Shown: positions 24,062 to 31,971 of the stretch, one piece after another
How the letters are laid out: each line of letters begins with the position of its first letter
Position numbering within the stretch: the stretch's first letter is position 1
Source of the DNA: Streptomyces sp. ISL-12
GTDB lineage: Bacteria > Actinomycetota > Actinomycetes > Streptomycetales > Streptomycetaceae
Direction: 5' to 3'
Assembly (NCBI RefSeq): GCF_018614415.1
Contig: NZ_JAGGOO010000054.1
Span: 1-57,472 of the forward strand
DNA: 57,472 bases
The notes under the pieces: model-generated
Databases searched by the model: none
What the model was told of the DNA's origin: nothing
The model's input: only the letters and a program-made list of their open reading frames with translations
Position numbers and translations under genes: made by a program

Positions 24062-24685
24062 ATGGTCCGCGTTCTCGTGGTGCACGACGAGGAACTGCTG
24101 CGGTCGGCACTGGTGCAACTGCTCAGATCCGACGGCGCGCTGGAGGTGTCGTCCCTGTCCCCGCGCGCCGGCGTACCGGATCACCAGGCGCTGCCGAGGG
24201 ACGTGTGCGTCGTGGACGGTGAGTGCCTGCAAGGGCCCCAAGGGTCGCAAGGGTCGCAAGGGTCGCAAGGTCTGCGGGAAGTGCCGTTCCGGGCGGAGTG
24301 CGGGGAACGGCTCGTCGTCCTGGCCACGCCCAGACGGCCGGGCGTGCTGCGCAGGGCGTTCGACGCCGGCGCGCTCGGGCTGGTCGACAAGAACGCCCCG
24401 GCCGAGCGGCTGATCACAGCGGTGCACACGGTGGCCAAGGGGGAACGTTTCCTCGACGCGACGCTCACCGTGGCCCTGCTCGAAGGCGCGGAGATGCCGC
24501 TGACCAGCCGTGAGCTGAGTGTGCTCTCCCTGGCCGCGCAGGGGGCGCCGATGGCCGAGATAGCGGCGTGTCTGCACCTGTCGCGGGGGACCATACGCAA
24601 CTACATGGCCACGGCGGTCCGGAAGGTCGGCGCCCGCAACCGGGCCGACGCGATCCGCATCCTGCAGAACGCCGGCTGGACGTGA
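24062..24685 (+). CDS. amfR: AmfR/RamR-like NarL-type regulator of the SapB cluster
   Basis: A 207-residue protein with a receiver-like domain (MVRVLVVHDEELLRSALVQLL) and a LuxR-type helix-turn-helix (LTSRELSVLSLAAQGAPMAEIAACLHLSRGTIRNYMATAVRKVGARNRADAIR). The aspartate pocket is incomplete: VVHDE replaces the usual acidic pair, although D in VCVVDGE and K in LVDKNAP are present. This fits RamR/AmfR proteins, which act without a cognate kinase. After the putative phospho-acceptor strand sits a short Gln-Gly-Ser repeat (GPQGSQGSQGSQG) encoded by a 9-nt tandem repeat. It converges on the transporter gene amfA with only 10 bp between. Expected to activate the amfT promoter. Confidence 0.88.
   Translation: MVRVLVVHDEELLRSALVQLLRSDGALEVSSLSPRAGVPDHQALPRDVCVVDGECLQGPQGSQGSQGSQGLREVPFRAECGERLVVLATPRRPGVLRRAFDAGALGLVDKNAPAERLITAVHTVAKGERFLDATLTVALLEGAEMPLTSRELSVLSLAAQGAPMAEIAACLHLSRGTIRNYMATAVRKVGARNRADAIRILQNAGWT
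24230..24265 (+). repeat. 9-nt tandem repeat inside amfR
   Basis: Four units of CAAGGGTCG (the first reads CAAGGGCCC) encode Gln-Gly-Pro and three Gln-Gly-Ser triplets in the receiver domain. Replication slippage could change the number without breaking the frame. Confidence 0.85.
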
Positions 24686-24695
24686 CGCGCCGCCG

Positions 24696-26654
24696 TCAGG
24701 TCTGCCGGTGCGGTCCCGCGTTCCAGTGGCCCGTCAGGTCCCGGTAGAGCGGCGAACGGGCCAGTACCTCCGCGTGGGTGCCGCACACCGCGCCTACGCC
24801 GTCCAGGACCAGTACCCGGTCGGCCCGCACGGCGGACGACAGCCGGTGCGCCACGACCAGCAGCGTTCCCGGCCGCCGGGCGAGCGCCGCTTCGGCGTGC
24901 GCCTCGGCCGCCGGGTCGAGGTGACAGGTGGCCTCGTCGAGCAGCAGCAGGGAAGCGGGGGACAGGTACGCGCGCGCCAACGCGATCAACTGCTTCTCCC
25001 CGGCGGACAGTTCGGCGGGTCGCAGCGGGCCGTCGAGCCCGCCCAGCCGCTTCACCAGGGACCGCAGGCCGAGTGCCCCGACGGCCGCGTCGAGGTCGGC
25101 GCGGCTCGCGTCCGGACGCAGATAGGCGAGGTTGTCGCCCACGGTGCCGGAGAAGACGTACGCCTCCTGCGGCACCAGGGCCCGCGAGACGGCCAGGTCG
25201 GTGGCGGCGCGGCCGGTCACCGCCTGTCCGGCCACCCGCACCTCCCCGCGGTCCGGCGCGAGGGTCCCGGCGATCAGGCGGACCAGCGTCGACTTGCCGA
25301 TGCCGCTGGGTCCCACGACGGCGAGGTGCTCGCCCGGGGCGAGGCGCAGGTCCAGCGCGTCGATGACCGGCTCGGCACGGACGCCGTAGGACAGGGAGAC
25401 GGAACGCAGCTCCACGGCCGCCGCTGCCTCCGGCCGCTTGCCCTGAAACGCCGGTGACGCCGCCGTGCCGCCCGCTGTCGCACCTGTGCCGTCCGTTGCC
25501 GCGCCCGTGCCGCCCGCTGCCACCCCCGTGCCGCCCACCCCGGCGCCGCCCACCCCCGTGCCACCCGCCCTCGCCCCCGCCGGCCACGCTTCAGGACCGG
25601 TGATGCGGTCCAGGACGACCAGCAGACGCGCGCCCGCCGCGCCGAGGGCGGTCATGAGGGTGTGCAGGGCGGGCAGCAGGGACTGGACGAGATAGGTGAA
25701 CGCGCCCAGCAGCGCGCCCGCCGTCACTCCCCGGCCGCGCAGCCACGGCACGGCGGCCAGCAGCGCCAGTACGGGCAGGTGCCCGGCGATGCCCAGCGCC
25801 GCCGTACGCACCGCCGCCCAGCCGGCCAGGGAACGGGCCGTCGCGGCGGCGTCGGCGACCAGGCGGGCACTGTGCCGGGCGTTGTCGGGGCCGGTCCCGC
25901 AGGCCGTGAGGTCGCGCAACGCCGCCCGGGTCCGCGCCGCGTGGTCGCCCAGCGCCTCGTCGGCCGCCAGGGCACGGCGCTGTGCCGCCGCCATGGGCCG
26001 CAGCGTCGCCAGGAACAGGGCCAGACCGCCCAGCAGCGGGGGCAGGACCACCACGAGCAGCGCCGGATGCAGCGACAGCAGGCCGAGCAGGGCCCCGGCG
26101 GCGGTGAAGACGAACGAGCGCAGCGTGAGGACGAGACCGGCGAAGCTGTCCCGGGCGATCTCGACCTGGTTGGTCAGCCGGGAGACGGCCGCCCGGTCGG
26201 TCCCGCCCGGCCCGTGCAGCGCCCGGGCCAGGGACCGGTCGACGGCCCGCCGGACCAGCCCGTCGCGCAGCGGCTCGGTCAGCCCGGCCAACCCGGCGAA
26301 CACGCCTCGGGTGACCGGGGCACTGAACAGTACGGCCACCAGGGCGGCCGTGAGCCACAGCAGTCCCCGGCGGGTGTCTCCGGCGAGGAACCCCTGATCG
26401 ACGGAGCGGGCGACTCCGTAACCCACCAGGAACGCCTGCCCCGCCTCCACCACCGACCACGCCGCGAGCCGCGCCAGTACCTTCTTGCGCCGGCCGAGGA
26501 ACCGCCGGGCCGGCCCCCTGACCCGCCGCAGCGCCCCGGAGCCGTCCTGCGCGGCGGGTGCCTCGCCGTCCGCGACGGACACCTCCCCCTCACCCCCGAC
26601 GGGCGCCCCGTCCGCCGCCACAGGCATCCCGCCGCCCCCGTCGACGGGGTTCAC
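24696..26654 (-). CDS. amfA: Lanthipeptide ABC exporter half-transporter (AmfA/RamB-like)
   Basis: A 652-residue transporter with an N-terminal membrane domain of about six helices and a C-terminal ATPase. The ATPase motifs are complete: Walker A GPSGIGKSTLVRLI, Q-loop VPQEAYVFSGTVGDNLAY, signature LSAGEKQLIALARAY, Walker B LLLLDEATCHLD and switch VVAHRLSS. Between the two domains lies a low-complexity Gly-Thr-Ala-Val repeat region (AGGTGVGGAGVGGTGVAAGG, residues about 360-400) unlike its partner. The GTG start overlaps the stop of amfB by 4 nt. With AmfB it should form a heterodimer exporting the modified AmfS peptide. Names follow the order in amfTSBA of S. griseus. Confidence 0.9.
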   Translation of the reverse strand: MNPVDGGGGMPVAADGAPVGGEGEVSVADGEAPAAQDGSGALRRVRGPARRFLGRRKKVLARLAAWSVVEAGQAFLVGYGVARSVDQGFLAGDTRRGLLWLTAALVAVLFSAPVTRGVFAGLAGLTEPLRDGLVRRAVDRSLARALHGPGGTDRAAVSRLTNQVEIARDSFAGLVLTLRSFVFTAAGALLGLLSLHPALLVVVLPPLLGGLALFLATLRPMAAAQRRALAADEALGDHAARTRAALRDLTACGTGPDNARHSARLVADAAATARSLAGWAAVRTAALGIAGHLPVLALLAAVPWLRGRGVTAGALLGAFTYLVQSLLPALHTLMTALGAAGARLLVVLDRITGPEAWPAGARAGGTGVGGAGVGGTGVAAGGTGAATDGTGATAGGTAASPAFQGKRPEAAAAVELRSVSLSYGVRAEPVIDALDLRLAPGEHLAVVGPSGIGKSTLVRLIAGTLAPDRGEVRVAGQAVTGRAATDLAVSRALVPQEAYVFSGTVGDNLAYLRPDASRADLDAAVGALGLRSLVKRLGGLDGPLRPAELSAGEKQLIALARAYLSPASLLLLDEATCHLDPAAEAHAEAALARRPGTLLVVAHRLSSAVRADRVLVLDGVGAVCGTHAEVLARSPLYRDLTGHWNAGPHRQT

Positions 26655-28372
26655 GGCCGTGCCCGCTCGGCTGCCGGGCGCCGTACGCGGGAAGGCCCGG
26701 CCCCCGCGCCGCCCGCGGCGAAGACCGCGCGGTAGTCAGCCGTGTGCCACAGTTCGCGGTGGGTGGCGACGGCCCGCACCCGGCCTTCCTCCAGCCAGAT
26801 CACCAGATCCGCCCGGTCGGCGACCGACGGCCGGTGGGCGACGACCAGGCGGGTGCCCGGCCGCGGGGAGCGGCGCAGCGCCCGGTCCACCTCGTGCTCC
26901 GTGGCCGTGTCCAGACTGGACGTCGCGTCGTCCATGATCAGCAGTCGTCCCGCGTGCGCGAACGCCCGCGCCAGACCGAGGCGTTGGTGCTCACCCCCGG
27001 ACAGGGGCGCCGACGTCAGCGGTGTGCCGTCACCGCGCGGCAGCCGGCGTACGAAGCCGTCGGCGCCCGCGGCGCCCAGCGCGGCGCGCACCCGCTCGGG
27101 CGAGGCCCGCCGCGCCCCCGCGGCGACCGCCTCGGCGACCGTCCCCTCGCCCAGCACCGGGCGCTCGAAGGCGAAGGCGACCTCGGAGCGCAACGCCTGA
27201 CGGCTCAGCCGGTCCAGGGGGACACCGTCCAGCAGCACCTGCCCCTCGTCGGGGTCGGTCAGCCGCCCCGCCACGGCCACCAGCACGGACTTCCCCGCCC
27301 CGCCGCGGCCGACCACCGCCGCGGTGGCGCCGCCCGGTACCCGCAGGCCGTCGGCGCGCAGCACCTCCCGGCCGTCGCGCACCACCCGCACCCCGCGCAG
27401 TTCGAGCGCGCCCGGCCCGTCCGGCGGCAGCCGCCGCGTGCCGTACGCCAGCGCGGGCAGCCGTTCCAGTTCCAGGGTCCGGGCGCGCGCCTGGCGGCCC
27501 CGTACGACCGCGCCCAGCAACGACGCGGCCCCGCCGACGCCGGCCGCCAGCTGCGCGTACCGGCAGGCGGCGAGCAGGCCGCCCACGCTCAGGGCGCCCG
27601 CCGCCAGGCGCAGGCCCCCGACGGCGGTGGCGGCCAGTACCAGCAGGGGCACCAGGACGCCGCTGCGGCCCAGCGCCCGGCCGTGCAGTACCCACATCCG
27701 TCGCCCCAGCACGGCCAGTTCGGGCAGCGGTGCCAGCACCCGCTCCCTTTCCCGCGCCGCGGTGCCCGCCGCGGCGATCGTCGCCGCGCCGTCCAGGGCT
27801 TCGAGGAGCCGGGTGGCGATCTCCGACTGGACGCGCTGGTAGGCGGCGACCGACGCGCCGGAGTCCCGCGCGAACGCCCGCAGCACCAGTGCCAGCGCGG
27901 GCAGCCCGGCCAGGACGCACGCCGCCACCCATACGTCGACGAAGGCCAGCGCCATCAGCGCGCCGGCCGGTGTGACCAGGGAGGCCGCCAGCGCGGCCCG
28001 GGCGGCCGGGGCACCCCCCGCGGCGGCGGCGTTGAGGGTCAGCCGGGTCCCGACGTCCCCCGGGCTGAACTCCCGGGCCCGGTCGGGTACGGAGCCCAGC
28101 AGCCCGGCGAAGGCGCGGGAGCGGACCGCGGCCGTCCAGCCGGCGGTGCAGCGACCGGTGAAGAGCGAGGTGAGACTGTCCAGCAGCAGTTCGCCGAGCA
28201 GCAGCCCGGCGCTGAGGAGCAGCCAGCGGGCCGTGTCGTCGCCGCGCAGCAGAAGATCGAGGGTGCGGCCGAGCACGAAGGGCTGGGCCACCGCGGCCAC
28301 CGCGGCCCCCACCGAGCACAGCAGCACCAGCAGTTCGGGTGTCCGCCCCGGCCGCGCGCCACCGGTTCCCAA
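26651..28372 (-). CDS. amfB: Lanthipeptide ABC exporter half-transporter (AmfB/RamA-like), degenerate ATPase
   Basis: A 573-residue half-transporter, six-helix membrane domain plus ATPase. Start is TTG 28372 with AAGGAGG 4 nt before it. Walker A GRGGAGKSVL and signature LSGGEHQRLGLARAF are present, but Walker B reads LLIMDDATSSLD with Asp for the catalytic Glu, and the Q-loop reads AFAFERPVL with Glu for Gln. The catalytic site contributed by this subunit is therefore probably weak, as in known heterodimeric exporters with one degenerate site. It follows the precursor gene amfS by 73 bp containing a strong hairpin, and overlaps amfA. Confidence 0.92.
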   Translation of the reverse strand: MGTGGARPGRTPELLVLLCSVGAAVAAVAQPFVLGRTLDLLLRGDDTARWLLLSAGLLLGELLLDSLTSLFTGRCTAGWTAAVRSRAFAGLLGSVPDRAREFSPGDVGTRLTLNAAAAGGAPAARAALAASLVTPAGALMALAFVDVWVAACVLAGLPALALVLRAFARDSGASVAAYQRVQSEIATRLLEALDGAATIAAAGTAARERERVLAPLPELAVLGRRMWVLHGRALGRSGVLVPLLVLAATAVGGLRLAAGALSVGGLLAACRYAQLAAGVGGAASLLGAVVRGRQARARTLELERLPALAYGTRRLPPDGPGALELRGVRVVRDGREVLRADGLRVPGGATAAVVGRGGAGKSVLVAVAGRLTDPDEGQVLLDGVPLDRLSRQALRSEVAFAFERPVLGEGTVAEAVAAGARRASPERVRAALGAAGADGFVRRLPRGDGTPLTSAPLSGGEHQRLGLARAFAHAGRLLIMDDATSSLDTATEHEVDRALRRSPRPGTRLVVAHRPSVADRADLVIWLEEGRVRAVATHRELWHTADYRAVFAAGGAGAGPSRVRRPAAERARP

Positions 28373-28398
28373 GGGGCCTCCTTCCGCCGGACGTGAAC

Positions 28399-28430
28399 CC
28401 GGCGCCCCGGGCGGGAACCCGGGGCGCCGG
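28399..28430 (-). terminator. Intercistronic hairpin between amfS and amfB
   Basis: CCGGCGCCCCGGG (28399-28411) and CCCGGGGCGCCGG (28418-28430) form a perfect 13-bp stem with a 6-nt loop. It lies between the stop of the precursor gene and the TTG of amfB, where a partial terminator or 3' stabiliser would let amfS mRNA exceed transporter mRNA. Confidence 0.8.
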
Positions 28431-28445
28431 TGCCGAGCGGCGTCG

Positions 28446-28574
28446 TCAGTTACAGGTCGTGACGCTCAGGCTGCTGTCGCCGCAGAGGAGCAGGCTGGCG
28501 CGGCTGCCGGTCTCGACGTCGCCCATGGCCTCGTCCTTGGGGGTCTCCAGCGACTGCAGTTCGAACAGGTTCAT
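28446..28574 (-). CDS. amfS: SapB/AmfS-type class III lanthipeptide precursor
   Basis: A 42-residue precursor. The leader starts MNLFELQSLETPKDEAMGDVE, containing the LFELQ box recognised by class III synthetases. The core has the SapB order: TGSRASLLLCGDSS then LSVTTCN, with two Cys and the Ser/Thr residues for dehydration and two lanthionine rings. Compared with the S. coelicolor RamS core I see one change, Ile to Val before the last TTCN. The mature peptide is an amphipathic biosurfactant that lowers surface tension so aerial hyphae can rise. The ATG overlaps the TGA of the synthetase gene (ATGA) and has AGAAGGAGCT upstream. A strong hairpin follows. Confidence 0.97.
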   Translation of the reverse strand: MNLFELQSLETPKDEAMGDVETGSRASLLLCGDSSLSVTTCN

Positions 28575-31222
28575 GACAGCTCCTTCTGGTACGGCAACGG
28601 GTTCCGTTGTTTCATCACGACCCCTGATGAGGCCGAGTCGGGGGCCGCCGCGCGGGGGCGCGGCGGCGGGAGGAACGGCAGCCCGGCGCGCGGGCCGCCG
28701 TGCGCGGAGGCGACGGCCAGCAGACAGCCGGCCGTCCCCGTGGACAGGTCCATGGACAGCCGCATCATCTGCTCACCGGGGAAGGCGAGCCGGCCGCGGT
28801 ACGACAGGGCGTGCCAGGACAGCGCGTCGAGCTGGCGCCGGACCGCCCCGGGGCCGGTGCCCGGTCCGGTGGCCGTGGTGCGCGCGAGGTGCAGCACCAT
28901 CCCGGACACACCCCGGTACAGGCCCGGCTGGGCGTAGAACATGGCCTGCGCCGCGGCCACGATCTCGTCGCTCGCCCGCGCGAACTCCTCGTCGTGGCGG
29001 TGCGCCAGGTAGTCGTCGAGCACCATCCCGATGCCCACGCTGCCCGCGCCCAGGTAGGGCATGGTGCGCCACCCCTCGTCCACCTGGAGCGCGCCGCCCG
29101 CGCCCCGCACGCAGCGGGCGAGGTCCCGGAGCAGGGCGTCCCGCGCGAGGTCGAGCAGCCCGGTGTCCCCGGTGCGTTCGTACAGCCGCAGGAAGAGCAG
29201 GGCGCCGCCCGTCGCGCCGTGCAGCAGCCCCGCGCGCGGCCGGGCGGCCGAGCCGTCACGCAGCCCACGGGCCGTCAGGTCGGCACAGCGCAGGGCGGCG
29301 GACCGCAGCGCGGCGTCCCCGGTCGTGGCGGCCAGCGAGTCCAGGGCCAGGCCGAGCCCGGCGGTGCCGCCGTACAGGTCCGGGGCGAGGGCGTCGAAGG
29401 ACTGGTCGAGGAGCAGTCCGGCGAGGCCGAGCGCGCGGTCGCGATGGCCCAGGTGCTCCAGCGTCCAGGCGATCCCGGCGAGTCCGTCGTGGAAACCGAG
29501 CGGCATCCCCGAGGGCGGCCGCTCGGTCCGGTCCAGGAGCCACTGCTCCTCGTCCTCGTCGCGGTCCGCGCCGCTGACGGCCAGCGCGTACAGCACCCCC
29601 GCCGCGCCGTGGCCGAACGCCAGCCCGCCGCCCGCCGTCGCGAACTGCGCGATGTCCCCGGGGAACAGCCGGTCCGTACGGGACGGGGTCGCCGACGCGT
29701 GGATCGCGGCGGCCATCGACTCCCGGCTGCGCGGCCAGTCACCCGGCGCGACGGGAACCACCGGCCCGGCCGCCCCACGGGCCGGGGACGCGCCCGCGGC
29801 ACCGTCGGTGATCTCGTCGACAGCCGCGTCCAGCCACGCCCGGTCCACCGGGAACTGCTCCGCCACCAGGTCGGCCAGATGCGCCGCCTTCTGCCGGTCC
29901 AGGGCGAACAGGCTGGTGAGCGGCAGGAACAGGGCGAGGCGCAGACAGGCCAGCGCGTACCGGTCCACCGCCACGCCCCGCCGGCCCGCGGGCGCCACGA
30001 AGGCCGGGTTGGCGACGGTCTGCCGGCCGGGTTCGTCGACGTGGTGCGCGGCCTCGAAGTCGAGCAGGGCGACACCGCCGTCGTCCCGGACCATGATGTT
30101 GAACAGATGCAGGTCGTTGAAGACCACGCCCCGCGCGTGGACGTCCGCCACGGCCTTCTCCACCCGGGCGTGGACGTCGAGCGCCCAGTCGGTGTACTCG
30201 GCCAGCCGCCGTTCGCCCGGGTCGGCCTCGATGAGCGGGTGGCGGCGCGCGAAGAACGTGTTGAGCGGCTTGCCGTCCAGGTACTCCAGGACGAGGAAGT
30301 GGTGCTCGCCGACGGTGAGGTGGTCCAGCACCTCGGGCGTGCAGTCCAGGCCCGACAGCGCCTCCAGCGCCCGCCGTTCGCGGTGCAGCCGGGTCACGGC
30401 GTCGGCGCCGTCGGCCGCGAGACCGGCGTGCGGACGGGCCTCCTTGAGGACGACCCGCTCGCCGGTACGGCTGTCCCGGCCGAGGTAGACGCCGCCGCCG
30501 TTGGAGAAGTGCAGCGCCGACTCGATCGTGTACGGGAGATCCGCCACGGTCGTCGCGGCGCGGGCGTCCAGGTGCGGACGCAGGAACGCCGGTACGGTCA
30601 CCCACTCGGGCACCCGGAAGACGGGCCCGCGCGGGTCGGGCACGAGCACCCCGTCGGGACCGGCCACCGCCGGGCGCAGCTCGCCGTCGGCGTCGTAGCA
30701 CTCGCGCCGGGTGAAGCCGCCGTACCGGACGTGCACGGGGCCCTCGCCCAGCCGCAGGTCGCTGAGGATGTGCGGCCCCGGCTCACCGGCCAGCAGCCGC
30801 GACAGCTCACCCGCGAGCCGCTCGAACCGCTCCTCGTCGGCCGGGTACACGGTGATGAACTTGCCGCTGCCGGCCCGGTCCGCGTACTTGGCGTTGCGCT
30901 GGTGCAGCAGATAACGGCTCGGCACGAACTTGAAGGCCGTACCCCCGGCCACACAGTGCCGCCACACCCGCTCCAGGACCGACTCGGCGTTGTCCAGACA
31001 GGCCGAGACATGGATCTTCCAGCCCTGGTCGGGCAGTTCGGCGCCGGCCGGGCGCAGCGCCAGCCAGTCGCCGGACTCGTTGCTCCGCCAGCCCTCCGGG
31101 ACGGGTGCCGAGGCCAGGGCGTACCGGGTCCGTCCGCCGCTGCCCGGCCGGGCGGCGACGCGGTGCGGGGCGTCGTAGAAACACGGGTCCGCGTCGCAGT
31201 ACACGGCATAGCCCTTGTTCAT
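28571..31222 (-). CDS. amfT: Class III lanthipeptide synthetase LanKC (AmfT/RamC-like)
   Basis: An 883-residue trifunctional enzyme that phosphorylates, eliminates and cyclises Ser/Thr residues of AmfS. The N-terminal lyase domain spans about 1-210 (MNKGYAVYCDADPCFYDAPHR, KFVPSRYLLHQRNAKYADRAGSGKFITVYP). The kinase domain spans about 225-490, with Lys260 in VVLKEARPH, catalytic VVFNDLHLFNIMV (Asp370, Asn375) and DFE at 388-390. The C-terminal lanthionine-cyclase-like domain spans about 520-883 (GGTAGLGLALDSL, HGATGGALLFLRL, PYLGAGSVGIGMVLDDYL) and lacks the zinc ligands, as in this class. ATG 31222 gives the RamC-like N-terminus. The 123-bp leader has ACAG-N6-CTGT at 31284-31297. Confidence 0.95.
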   Translation of the reverse strand: MNKGYAVYCDADPCFYDAPHRVAARPGSGGRTRYALASAPVPEGWRSNESGDWLALRPAGAELPDQGWKIHVSACLDNAESVLERVWRHCVAGGTAFKFVPSRYLLHQRNAKYADRAGSGKFITVYPADEERFERLAGELSRLLAGEPGPHILSDLRLGEGPVHVRYGGFTRRECYDADGELRPAVAGPDGVLVPDPRGPVFRVPEWVTVPAFLRPHLDARAATTVADLPYTIESALHFSNGGGVYLGRDSRTGERVVLKEARPHAGLAADGADAVTRLHRERRALEALSGLDCTPEVLDHLTVGEHHFLVLEYLDGKPLNTFFARRHPLIEADPGERRLAEYTDWALDVHARVEKAVADVHARGVVFNDLHLFNIMVRDDGGVALLDFEAAHHVDEPGRQTVANPAFVAPAGRRGVAVDRYALACLRLALFLPLTSLFALDRQKAAHLADLVAEQFPVDRAWLDAAVDEITDGAAGASPARGAAGPVVPVAPGDWPRSRESMAAAIHASATPSRTDRLFPGDIAQFATAGGGLAFGHGAAGVLYALAVSGADRDEDEEQWLLDRTERPPSGMPLGFHDGLAGIAWTLEHLGHRDRALGLAGLLLDQSFDALAPDLYGGTAGLGLALDSLAATTGDAALRSAALRCADLTARGLRDGSAARPRAGLLHGATGGALLFLRLYERTGDTGLLDLARDALLRDLARCVRGAGGALQVDEGWRTMPYLGAGSVGIGMVLDDYLAHRHDEEFARASDEIVAAAQAMFYAQPGLYRGVSGMVLHLARTTATGPGTGPGAVRRQLDALSWHALSYRGRLAFPGEQMMRLSMDLSTGTAGCLLAVASAHGGPRAGLPFLPPPRPRAAAPDSASSGVVMKQRNPLPYQKELS

Positions 31223-31345
31223 GCCCGCTCCCTCCCATCGGCCGCTGACTGCTCCGACGGTGCCACGGGCCGCAGGGGCCTGCACAGTTGCCGCTGTCAC
31301 CACTCCGCCGTGCGGAACGCACGGGTAACCTCGCGGCGCGGCACG

Positions 31346-31951
31346 CTACGAGGGCGACCCCGGACGCACGTTCCAGGCCGCGATCACCGGCCGCCCGTGC
31401 TCGGCGCCCAGTCGGCACAGCGTCCCCGTCGCCAGCTGGAACAGGGCCCCGTGGGAGGCGGGCAGGCCCAGGTACCGGGCGGTGAGCACCCGCAGGAAGT
31501 GCCCGTGCGCCACCAGCACCACACACCCCTCGGTGTCCGCCAGCGCGGCGTCCACCTTCCCCAGCACCCGGTCGGCCCGCGCCCCGACCTGCTCCGGCGT
31601 CTCCCCGGGGTGGTCCGGCGGCCCCGGCACGACCCCGTCCGTGAACAGGAACCAGTCCGGCCGGTCCCGCTGGATCTCCGGCGTCGTGATCCCCTCGTAG
31701 CCGCCGTAGTCCCACTCGTGCAGGTCGGGGTCGATCCGCACCCCGTGCAGTCCGATCAGCTCGGCCGTCTCCCGGGCCCGCTGGAACGGGCTCACGAACG
31801 CGGCCCCGACCCGGTGCGAGCGGATCAACGGCACCAGACTCCGCGCCTGCTCCCGGCCGCGCTCGGTCAGCGGCACGTCCGTCAGCCCGGTGTGCCGCCC
31901 GGACCGCGACCACTCGGTCTCGCCGTGCCGTACGAGGAAGAGGTCACCCAT
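31346..31951 (-). CDS. Histidine phosphatase family protein
   Basis: A 201-residue member of the phosphoglycerate-mutase-like histidine phosphatases. The phospho-acceptor motif is LVRHGETEWSRSGRHTGLTDVPLTERG at residues about 5-32, and the second catalytic His is in VVLVAHGHFLRVL near 150. SPFQRARETAELIG provides the conserved Arg. The substrate is not deducible; cofactor-dependent mutase or ribonuclease-H-fused CobC-like roles are less likely at this length. It lies downstream of the aminotransferase gene on the same strand, with 20 bp between, and may share its transcript. Confidence 0.92.
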   Translation of the reverse strand: MGDLFLVRHGETEWSRSGRHTGLTDVPLTERGREQARSLVPLIRSHRVGAAFVSPFQRARETAELIGLHGVRIDPDLHEWDYGGYEGITTPEIQRDRPDWFLFTDGVVPGPPDHPGETPEQVGARADRVLGKVDAALADTEGCVVLVAHGHFLRVLTARYLGLPASHGALFQLATGTLCRLGAEHGRPVIAAWNVRPGSPS

Positions 31952-31971
31952 ACCGCAAGGCTACGGCCGGT

